In this document: positions 34,418-44,604 of the stretch, piece by piece
Layout: each line of letters begins with the position of its first letter
Position numbering within the stretch: position 1 is the first letter of the stretch
Assembly (NCBI RefSeq): GCF_022965805.1
Contig: NC_133101.1
Coordinates: 9,275,069 to 9,339,068 of the forward strand
Length of the DNA: 64,000 bases
From: Primulina eburnea
Taxonomy: Eukaryota; Streptophyta; Magnoliopsida; Lamiales; Gesneriaceae
Direction of reading: 5' to 3'
Program-made: the position numbers and the translations under genes
The notes under the pieces: model-generated
The model's input: the letters and a program-made list of their open reading frames with translations, nothing else
Told to the model about the DNA's origin: nothing
Databases searched by the model: none

Positions 34418-35081
34418 ATATGTCCCGGGCAGTTGATCCCGGGAATGCTAGGGTCATGGGTCAGGCCCATGAGCGATGCCCGGGTCAGGACAGCCCATCT
34501 CTCGAGTGGTTGATTCAGGACATAGCACCAGAGTTCTGGTATGACTTCTCTTCTGACATCTCGAAGCGAGGGAGGCATTTAATGATGTTGAAATACACGC
34601 GGCCGACCTATTAACATTAATGAGTGACTGGACAGATGGGATATGACCAATACATGATTTGACACGTCAGAACAATAGGGTGTAATCAGCCGCCCTAGTA
34701 TATTTAATGCGCACGTCCCAAAAAACGAGGTCATCATTATTTCCTCTACTATAAATACCAGGTTTTGCATTTATTCCTTCATTCAGATATTAATGAACAT
34801 TTAACACACTCATTTATTGCACACCAATATCACAGCCATCACTTGGCTACATTGGTTTCTTGTTTGAGTACCCTGCTGACTTAAGCATCGGAGTGGCCAC
34901 GCCGGGGACCCCCTCCGGCGCCCATTCACGTGGTTGTTTTTCTTATTGGCAGATCTTTCAAAGGTCAACGAAGAATCTTCTTCCCAGTCCGCCGTCTTAG
35001 CTCATATTTCTTCCCGTATTCTTGATAGCTTACCTGGTAGAGTTACCGACCCGACTCCACTGTTCGACCCGGGTGGCATCA
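34418..35081 (+). repeat. LTR-B, nearly complete, plus orientation
   Basis: Related to LTR-A: it shares AACGAGGTCATCATTA, CTATAAATACCAGGTTT, CATCACTTGGCTACATTGG and GAGTACCCTGCTGACTTAAG. Its first ~11 bases (known from the inverted copy ending at 25017) are missing. It ends GGCATCA immediately before a primer-binding-site sequence. The first 195 bp recur inverted at 24817-25017. Confidence 0.85.
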
Positions 35082-35100
35082 TTGGCGCCGTCTGTGGGAA
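35082..35100 (+). promoter_or_regulatory. tRNA primer-binding site after LTR-B
   Basis: TTGGCGCCGTCTGTGGGAA, the usual sequence after the 5' LTR of many plant Ty3/gypsy elements, with the TGGCGCC core. The corresponding position after LTR-A (24815) keeps only TTGG. Confidence 0.75.
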
Positions 35101-35434
35101 ACTTGAGCTCAAGACGTAGATATGGTTTCCATTCGAAGCAAGTCCGACCTTGCTCGGCACCACAGTAAGCCCAACTCTCCTTGGCAAACATAGAAGTCCG
35201 ACCAGCTCGGCATTCAGATCTTATATGTGGATTTTATATGAGCTCGAAGCTCAGCAGCTATTCCGGATTGACGTGGAAGAGTATTTGCTATGTACTCAGT
35301 AGCATACAGCTGTAGTCTAGCTCAACTAGAGAATTTCACTCTACCGAAAATGAATTCGGATTCAGTATTTCCAGGTTAGTGATTTGGTTTTTAATAAAAC
35401 TAATATAGCAGGAGAAACAAAATCTTTTAAGTCC

Positions 35435-36345
35435 GGGAGATACTAGGCCCCGGCACTCATATTCAGAGCCCGGGAGGTATGAGGCCCCGGCATCCGGCAC
35501 TCATATTCAAAGTCCGGGAGATACTAGGCCCCGGCACTCATATTCAGAGCCCGGGAGGTATGAGGCCCCGGCATTCGGCACATTATATTAAGTCCAGGGA
35601 TCCATACCCTGGCTCGGGGCTCCGTACCTCGACCATTTATGAAGGCCAGGGCTCCGCACCCTGGTTATCTATTAAGCCCAGGGTTCTCAAACCTGGCTCG
35701 GGGCTTCGTACCTCGACCATTGATGAAGGCCAGGGCACCACACCCTGGTTATCTATTAAGTCCAGGGATCCGTACCCTGGCTCGGGGCTCCGTACCCCGA
35801 CCATTCATGAAGGCCCAGGCTCCGCGCCTTGGTTATTTATAAGCCCAGGGTTCTCAAACCCTGGCTCGGGGCTCCGTACCTCGACCATTTATGAGGGCCA
35901 GGGCTCCGCACCCTGGTTATCTATTAAGCCCAGGGTTCTCAAACCTGGCTCGGGGCTCCGCACCTCGACCATTCATGAAGCCAAGGCTCCGCACCTTGGT
36001 TATTGATAAGCCCAGGGCACTACACCCTGGCTCGGGGCTCCGTACCTCGACCATTTATGAAGGCCAGGGCTCCGCACCCTGGTTATCTATTAAGTCCAGG
36101 GATCCGTACCCTGGCTCGGGGCTCCGTACCTCGACCATTTATGAAGGCCAGGGCTCCGCACCCTGGTTATCTATTAAGTCCAGGGATCCGTACCCTGGCT
36201 CGGGGCTCCGCACCTCGACCATTCATGAAGCTAAGGCTCCGCGCCTTGGTTATCTATTAAGTCCAGGGATCCGTACCCTGGCTCGGGGCTCCGCACCTCG
36301 ACCATTCCAAGTCCCGGGACCTGCTCCCCGGCCCAAGGCTCCGCA
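35435..36345 (+). repeat. Hairpin array B: about nine 84-bp units plus a shorter leader array
   Basis: From about 35590 to 36345 an 84-bp unit recurs about nine times (starts near 35590, 35673, 35757, 35840, 35924, 36008, 36091, 36175, 36259). Each unit is three consecutive stem-loops with 6-bp stems and 7-nt loops, e.g. CCAGGGATCCGTACCCTGG, TCGGGGCTCCGTACCCCGA and CCAGGGCTCCGCACCCTGG. Several units show paired stem changes, e.g. CCAAGGCTCCGCACCTTGG. A related array of GGGAGRTATGAGGCCCCGGC motifs occupies 35435-35590. It lies between the primer-binding site and LTR 2. Confidence 0.9.
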
Positions 36346-36558
36346 CCTTGGTTATTCAGTAAGTCCGAGAGACAAAAGGCCTCGGCATCTTATCTCAAGT
36401 CCATGAGGCACGATACTCCGGCATTACTTCTCATTTCTAGGAGACATGAAGCCCCCGATGCCTTTATAGAACAAGATTGATTATCTCTTTGGGAATCCAA
36501 GCATGACTGATCGGGACAGCGAGTATGACTCTAGCCCGACTATTTAAGGGATGTGTGA

Positions 36559-37216
36559 TGATACCCTTGTAAGAGCCCGGGTCATGGATGACCCGGAATA
36601 TCAAATGGATTCCCAAATTCGAGTGAGTCTGCAGATGAATTCTTCTGGAGCCGGGCAGGTGAAAGCCCATGCTCTACTCTCCGGGCAATCTTAGGCTCGG
36701 GCTCTTGTATAAATCTCCAGGGAGGCATTCTACCCGGCCACCTCGGTATGAGCACCGCACTCGAGTATACTAACAGAATAGGATGTGGGCGACTGTCCCA
36801 TCTCTGACACCGTGCCGATGAGTTGACATGTCAGAATATAGGGTGTGCTCAGCCGTCCTACTATAATTAGTAGCTAGGTAGCACGGAGAACGAGGTCATC
36901 ATTACTCCTCATATTATAAATACCAGGTTTTCTCTTTACATTTGGAGGGGATTCATTCATTCATTCACACCAATCACACAGCCATCACTTGGCTACATTG
37001 GTTTTATTGCTTGAGTACCCTGCTGACTTAAGCATCGGAGTGGTCACGCCGGACACCCCTCCGGCGCCCATTCACGAGTTCCTTTCATTGTGTGCAGGTT
37101 ACAGCTGAAGCCATATTACGAAGATATATCTCATTGCTCTTATTCCCATCATTATATTGATAGCAGATCCGGTGGAGCTCCCGACCCGGCTCACCCATTT
37201 CACCAGGATCGCATCA
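36559..37216 (+). repeat. LTR-A, right copy
   Basis: 658 bp, TATA box at 36915-36922. Preceded by ATTTAAGGGATGTGTGA as a weak polypurine tract and followed by the ATATA duplication. Confidence 0.95.
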
Positions 37217-37221
37217 ATATA

Positions 37222-37645
37222 TATTTTTCATTATTTTTTGTGAATTGTTGCATCATTACACTTATTTTTAAAATTTGTTTTTTAGAAATTTGAAAATAGC
37301 ATTTGATGTGTTTTTAATGTCTTAAAATTTTTATAATTAAATTTCTATTCATGTTATTCACATTATATGAGTATATGATTTTTTATACAAAATATACTCG
37401 TTGACATCAAAATTGTATATGATTTGTTCGATTATGATATTTATATTTGTTAATGTGTAACAATGCTCGTATTTTTGTTTGAAATATCAAGTATTAGTGT
37501 TGCTTTTATATTTTTTAAATTTTTGACGGGCTGGCTCGTCTAACCAATAACCTGTAGCTGGTTGAGATTTTTCCAACCCGCCGGATTGGCGATCCGTCCC
37601 ACCCGTTTGATGACGGGACAGGACGGCCGTTTGACAACTCCAAGT
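37222..37645. mobile_element. Right part of the split TIR (hAT-like) element
   Basis: Resumes directly after the ATATA target duplication and ends GCCGTTTGACAACTC, the imperfect reverse complement of the left end at 23957. No coding capacity. Confidence 0.5.
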
Positions 37646-38263
37646 AATTACACATAATTAAATAAGCTGAAATGTGTGCGCAAGCCATTCTTGTTTTATA
37701 ATCTTAAATTGATTATCTAATATTTTACCGCTTGTTAACGTTAATGAGTACGACCATGAGCCTGTCATACGAATGACAAAAATAATATTCAACAAAACAG
37801 ATTTGTGTTTATTACTGCCGATGCAACATGCTTAATTTGCAGCAGCATGTGTCAATGACATATGCATAATACTTTCGACAATCCAAGAAATCGTGGACCT
37901 CAAAATAAAAATCAGATTTGATTCATGAAAATTGTTGTAAGCGTATTTCGTGTGTAATAATTTCGCTTGAGTTCCATATTGTATCGTGTACTTGTTTTTG
38001 CCAGATGAGTCTATTTGGCACAACTAATAAAAAATATATATACCAACAGCACAAACTTTTTGAAAAATTCACCATTAGAAAGATATGTATTCCAAGTTTG
38101 TCAAGTATGGGGTACGGTACTTCCAGCACACAAGTAAATTGTTTTTATTCTCATGTCTCAAAACCCAAACTGGTCTGATATATGACATCTGCCGTAACAT
38201 TTACTCTTACAATCGCCAGTGCCAAGGCCCAAGAACAAAAATATACATAACACTGTCGCGACA
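37646..38263. other. Spacer and 3' flank of DSK2 copy 1, no gene seen
   Basis: From 38078 onward the sequence is alignable with 44418 onward (e.g. CAAGTTTGTCAAGTATGGGG), marking one edge of the DSK2 tandem duplication. Confidence 0.6.
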
Positions 38264-41200
38264 CTATCGACCAGGATTCCCCAAAAGTCGTTCCACAGCT
38301 GCGTGAACATTTCCTGATGTAGCGCGCAGTGCTCTGATATTCTCTTCAGTGTCAAAAAAACCCATCTCTTGCAGCTGTGACAGCTGTGTTGAATACAGTT
38401 CCTCCGGGGGCACTGCAGGAACAAGAAAATTTCAATGTTGAGTTGTGATAGAAAGGAACCGTGTATCAGTCAAAAAAAGGTGAGATGAGAGTTTTAACCA
38501 TCAGGCGCATTTGAAGCAGTCAAACTACCAGCTCCCAGACCACCAAACATGTTCATCAGCATGTCTAAACCCATATTATTTTGAATGCCTGCATTCACAA
38601 ACACGCACCGGAAGACTACAGTTGCATGGGCACAAATGTACATATGAATATACAAGTACCTATCAGCTATTGACAACGTTTACACAATTGTAAGATTTAC
38701 AGTTTATATTGCTTCATACCTCTACCTTGATCAGTGTGAACACCTCCCCTGAGAAAAAGAACACGAAAGTTTTAAGAAAATACTACAGAAAGTAGGAATT
38801 AACATACACTTCAATAAAAATGCTAAAAGTAATATGTTAGACAAGAGCATAAACAAAAATAGAAAGGGTTTATGTACGAGGACAAAAGGCACCCCCACAA
38901 GTTGATATCAGATAAATTTTGGAAATAATCTTTGCATCAATGTTTCAAACCAAGATAAAATCAATGTAGACAAAATCAGAAGCTAAAAAAAAGTCACAAT
39001 CTAATCAATGATGGCACCTCACTACATGGCCATCCCTCAACAATTAGTTTGAAGGTCAATCAGCAACCGATCTAAACCCGAATATATAAATCTTGCAAGT
39101 AATATCCATGATGGAGAAAAACATCAGGTTTGTTAACCGACATGGAACTTGTATCAAAATGAACCATGAAGATTGAAGTTCACATAATATTAGATAACTC
39201 ATAAGCAGGTGTTTAAATTACATCCCTGCGGGTATTGAAACGAGACTAATGCTTTTAGCAAGGGCCAAAAAAACCAGGGAACTCCATTATCTATTACACA
39301 GAATTACTCGAGGAAAAAAGGTTATCAGGTTCAATCAAGGACGACAGACATAAGTTGCATGATAATAACATGTAAAAGGATTTGCATGCCAATAAACATT
39401 GAAGTAGATAATTGGATTCAACAATCACTTATTTAAAAACTTTTGCCAAAAAGCTCAAAATCACTGTTTTCTACTCACGGGGTTGATTGCCGCCGACTAA
39501 GTTGAGAGAGTTGTTGCTGAAAAGCCATCATTTGCTGGCAAAAAAAATGTCTGGTAAGAAGAGAAAATGACAACAGTCTTACATCCTTCACTGAAACTCA
39601 TAATGCTTTTGTGTGTGAGACTGTCTGTATGAATACACATCAACATATCTTGTCAAGAAGGTGTTGGAAATAAATAAACACTGAAATACCAATAATTGGC
39701 ACAGGATGCAATAAATACTTATTTTGTAAAAACTATTTGGTTAGTCAGTGATTTAGTCCTGAATTGTCAAAGCATTTTCATGAAACAAATTGATTCCTGT
39801 TGTTAAAACTATCAATAACCTTACTAAGTAGTAAGTACATCAATAAAATGATAGCAATAGTGAATGTATACGTTCCTGAATGTTCTACAAAAATTATGTA
39901 ACACTTAAGTAATTTATCATACACCTGCAAGCCATAAAAAACCATTCACAACATCTTTTTTCATATGGAAAACTCCTCACTCATCAGATTTTCAGACATC
40001 TGAAGTCTGAACATGAATATTTCGGCTGACAAAGCTGAAAAGGAAAAAAGAAAACCCAAGTGAAGAAAAGGTCAATAAAGGTCAATCGAGACATGCCTGC
40101 ATCGTTTCAGGTGAGGTCAGTTCGCGTACAATTTCAGGGTTTTGCATCATTTCTCTTAACTGAGGGTTCACATCAAGTACAGAGCGAAGTTGAGGATTTA
40201 AGTTCAGGATCTGCAATCAGGTTGTAATTACAGGATGTTTTAAATCTACAGCAGGCTAACTTATCAATTCATACAGAACTGTGGCAGTGGTAAGTACTTG
40301 ATCCAAGTATTGAGGATTAGAAAGAAAACTCTGCATCATCTGTGCCATGGCTGGGTTCTGCAATAACTGACCGAATGCTGAGGAATCCGGCATGCCCATT
40401 CGCTCCAATTCAGGAACACCGAGCCCTCCTAACCCAGGAATGGAAGGTAGTCTCGCATCATCAGTTGGATTAGATATTGAAGTATTATTTGTCTGAGAAT
40501 TTCCTAAAATATCACATTCAGCAGCTCATATATAGTGCCCATTACTGATACACGGAAAGAAGACAAGAAACAAAAAGGCAATAGGATACAAATGACTTGG
40601 ACCCTAATAAGATTAACAGGAGCATCCGTTGACAAATTTCTAACCCCTGAAGAAAGAATGGTCAAAGAAACTAGTCCTAACCAAAAGAGGATGTGAAGCA
40701 AGAAAGTTGAAATGCAAGGAAAACATAAATAAATGTTGTATCAATAAAATCATTAAGCACACCACAGCAGTTGAGAACATAAATCAAACTGCAGAAAAAA
40801 AAAAGTAGTACAGATTTGATAGGAATGAGATGAGGAAAAACCAAGCTCATTGAATAATGAAAAAAGAACAAGAACCGCCATTACTCCAGGTTAACCAGAC
40901 TCAGAACCGAAAATGAAGAAAAACAAATTAGATATAAAATGCTAACTAGCAATAACGTCATGCTTAGGTCAGCTGCACTCAACACAAGGTTATGGCAGTA
41001 CCTTACCAAAACAAAATTATAGCACAACTGAGCTAAATACTGACTTCGCCTAAATATGCCCTTAATTCTGCCTAGAAATTAAAAGTCACAGGAACTTTGA
41101 TGCAAAACAGATCACTTAACATAACATTCACAGAAAAAAAAGGTTCTCATCTTACCGGAATTACTCCATGGGTTGGGAAGTGGATTTGCATTCGGGACCG

Positions 41201-43541
41201 TGGTTCCCGAGGCCATTTCAGTTTCGGTGTTTGCAGAATTAGATACTTCTCTGGTTTGAGTGGCATCCTGATTCCGCAAGAGGGCAGCAAAAGGGTTTGA
41301 TCCTACATCAGCGCTAGCATCCATTGTTGTTGCATTCAAGAAGGGTTCCTGGACATTCTCATACATGCGTCTAAGCATATTAAATCCTTCGGGAGAAGAT
41401 TCAATGTTACTCATGGCCCTGTCAGTGTTCCGCATCATCTCACGCATTAACTCGGGATTCCGAGCTGCTTCCAGGGTTTGTCTAAGGACTCCGGGATCGT
41501 TCAGAATATGGGCAAGTTCAGGATTCCGGTCAATGATCTCACGCATTTGAGGGTTACTCATGATTAAGCTGCGCATTATTTCAGGGTTGTTCATCAGGCT
41601 TTGAATTGCAGGGGAGTTAATTATCTCTCTCATCATGTTAGGATTCTGAGTAAGTTGTTGCTGCACCTGTTCAAACTCAGGGAGTCCAGTTCCAAATAAT
41701 CTAGACACCCCAGAGCCACTAAGTGCCCCCAGATCAACCCCGGGGAAGAACGTAGCACCTGCATCAGCAATCCCAGAACTCCTACTACTGGGAGCAGGTG
41801 GAACACCAGTAGTACTGTTGGTGCTCTCAGAAGCAGCTGGAGCAGCAGAGTTTGGTGCTGCAGATGGTGCAGAACCACGAACCATATGAACTGTGTGATC
41901 AGCCTGCAAACCTGTTCATGACATGAAATAGACCAACAATAATCAAAATGAATGGAGAGATCAAGGATATGAGCAAGAGGATGGTCGCCGGATTGCTCAA
42001 GAGCAACCAAGGATGTAACAACTCTAAGTTGTATTTCCAAAGTATATGCACACATAGTTTAATTCTATCAACAGAAACATAAAAAAACAAGTTTACAAAA
42101 AAGAAAAAAACCAGAAGTGCTCATTAATCATGCATCAAAATCATAAATCAACAGGTGATGCTCATTAATTGCTTATCAATATCAACAGCACTTGCCCCCA
42201 CAACACAAAAAACAATAATCTTTAGTCATTCTTAACAATTCCTAATTTGACAAAGAAATGAAATATCATCAATTTGCAAGCGTCCAACAAATCAAGATAC
42301 CATATAATTGGAGAGCGTAAATCATTAACAATCATACCCTCACTATCCCCCTTGTGATATACACTACGTACAAATGAAAAGTCCTTTTTCATGAAGTAGG
42401 CTCTGAATTTACCATGTACCCATTATTCATCCAAATTTTGCAACACATGACCCTTTCGTAGTCATTGCATGCATATATAATAGATAATCTATCATCCAAC
42501 AACATATGTGAAAGATGAAATGAACAAATTAAACTTAACAGAATCAATGGTAAATAAATGTTTGCACATACTCGATTTTTGCAGAACTACATGAAAACAT
42601 ATTATAAATTCTCAGTGGCAGAGTTGGGAGTTGAAAGTAGAACAGAAAAATGCCCAGTACTGTTAACATGCCTACACAACTTTCTCCTGGATATGGCCAA
42701 CAAGTAGGTCAAAAGTGTGCAGCGTGCAGGCATCCAACTGATGAGACATTCTAGAGATAGAACATGCTTTTGGAGCAAAAAGATGAATCATATTTCTATT
42801 ATTTCATAAGCCATATGTGGCGGTGTAATAATGCCAAAATTTTGCTTGTCGTATCTGGATACATATTTTTCTCTTTTAGCAGACAAAACCCTGGTGCTTT
42901 CCAAATGCAATCTCCACTGGCTAATGTTGAACTTTCATAACGTTTATCAATGTGCTACAATAAGGCTTTCAAAGACGGACAAATCAAAGTAAATGCCAAT
43001 GCCATTCATCCGTCGCAAATTTATGCAATTAAAGACAAATGCTTCAACCATCCATTATTCAGAACTCTGATTCTACCAGAATTTATCCATTTGACACAAA
43101 AATATCCCACAAAATTCACCTCAAATGACAAGATCAACAATCAGGCCAGCTAAATAGAAACATCCAAGCACACAGATCACATGAAACATTCAACGAGTAT
43201 TAATTCATCTGCTTCTACGTGATGTCGCACCCAAAAAAGGTCCAAAATACACATTGTTGCAACACGATTCCGTAAATTTAAATAAAAAGAGAAATTCGGA
43301 AAAACTCCATTACGAATGTTATACCGTATATGAGGAGGGTTTGGTCGTCTTTCAAGATCCGACCTTTGTAAATCAAACGCTGCTGTTCAGCTGGCACATC
43401 ACAATTCTGCGCTAATACAGCTTTGAATTCCCCCACTGTGGACTGTAGAGTGGTTTGCACTGAAAACTTAGTGCCGTTGGAGCATCGAATGTTTACATTG
43501 ACCTCTTCACCTCCGCTGGCGCAGACGCTCGACTCGCCCAT
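38264..43541 (-). CDS. DSK2: DSK2-like ubiquilin, copy 1 (UBL-STI1-UBA), eight exons, 538 aa
   Basis: Ubiquitin receptor that shuttles ubiquitinated clients to the proteasome and, in Arabidopsis, to autophagy (family knowledge). Exons from the start: 43541-43325, 41911-41156, 40503-40298, 40210-40097, 39534-39479, 38748-38720, 38588-38499 and 38412-38264, all in frame. Residues ~12-88 are the ubiquitin-like domain ([31 protein letters not shown]). Next come STI1 repeats rich in NP motifs ([38 protein letters not shown]), then a C-terminal UBA ([35 protein letters not shown]). Intron 4 has a GC-AG boundary. The 29-nt sixth exon is unusually small. Length equals my recollection of Arabidopsis DSK2a. 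No lesions. Confidence 0.93.
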
Positions 43542-44417
43542 TGAATTATTTTCGTCAAATTGAATCAACAAAAGAAAATTCTTTAACCCTAGTTTTTTCC
43601 TAACAGAGTGTTTGGCAACCTGTGTAGATTGCAAGGAAAAGGAGTAGAAATACACCGTTGAAAAAAATTTAGTAATGTTTTATTTCTTTTACTAGTAACG
43701 ATTTATACTTATGACGAATGTCCAAAAAAATCAATTATATATTAATAATCACTTATGAAATATAAATTTATTTTTATTTTATTTATAAAGTAAAATGTGA
43801 TCAGTACAAAATGAGTATAAATAAGTTTGGTCTTATATATTACATATATCATTAGGTCTTAATTAGGCGTATTATAGTAATTAAATGTGTGTAATTCTAA
43901 CAACTAGATGACAATGTTATATACATATATTTCGGTATATTCAATACGTGAATGTCACATCATCCATACTAACATAAAACGTACGATTATAAACATGAAT
44001 GTAAAAAAATGAATGAATCTACTTACATAATTGCCCCTAAAAAAATTTATTAGTATAATTCTATTTTACAGTTTTACCCCATTATTTACACTAGCTAGAT
44101 GTTGTGAAGATGTCTTCGTTCTTTCACGTCTCACACCTCAATTCTGCCTGTCGCTTTGGAGCAAGAGCTGTCATACGAAGAATTATGAAAATTAACGATG
44201 TTCAAAATGGTAACAGGAGAGTTTATAGTAAACTCTACATGAATTCACACGTACACCTATTTGTACCCAGCTACATATCATCATCCTAACCGGAAATTAT
44301 AGTCGTAGCCATAAACCCAAATTTGGATGCTGTAAACTAATAACGGACTTGATTCAGGAAAAGTGATCCAAGTATATTTCGATCTTCGAATGTACAGTGT
44401 ATCGGAAAGGAGCTAGT
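43542..44417. other. Spacer between the DSK2 copies
   Basis: The first ~330 bp are the 5' flank of copy 1 and align with the 5' flank of copy 2 (shared GAGTATAAATAAGTTTGGT at 43820 and 50261). The remainder is AT-rich without features. Confidence 0.6.
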
Positions 44418-44604
44418 TAGATATGTATACCAAGTTTGTCAAGTATGGGGTACGGTACTTCCAGCACTAAGTAAATTGTTTTTATTCTCATGTCTCAAAA
44501 CCCATAGTGGTCTGATATAATTTGACATCTGCTGTAACACTCTCTTACATTCCCCAGTCCCAGGGCCCAAGAACGAAAATATACGTTACACTGTCGCAAT
44601 ACTA

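Larger units (their letters stand above)
24157..37216 (+). mobile_element. Chimeric LTR retrotransposon with inverted Ty3/gypsy (Tat-like) interior
   Basis: Bounded by two 658-bp direct LTRs (24157-24814 and 36559-37216) that begin TGAT and end ATCA, flanked by ATATA on both sides (24152-24156, 37217-37221). I found two differences between the LTRs. The interior does not follow the LTR orientation. It contains, in order: an inverted piece of a second LTR (LTR-B), a polypurine-like tract on the minus strand, three plus-strand genes, a hairpin array, pol and pro on the minus strand, then a nearly complete LTR-B in plus orientation, a primer-binding-site sequence, a second hairpin array and LTR 2. 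Directly after LTR 1 only TTGG of the expected primer-binding site is left. Confidence 0.9.

Noticed and set aside
35479..36406. Long open frames (up to 175 codons) with repetitive Pro/Gly/Arg products across the 84-bp array
   Set aside because: The unit length is a multiple of three and lacks stops, so several frames stay open by periodicity alone. Composition is that of the repeat, with no start context or conserved domain.
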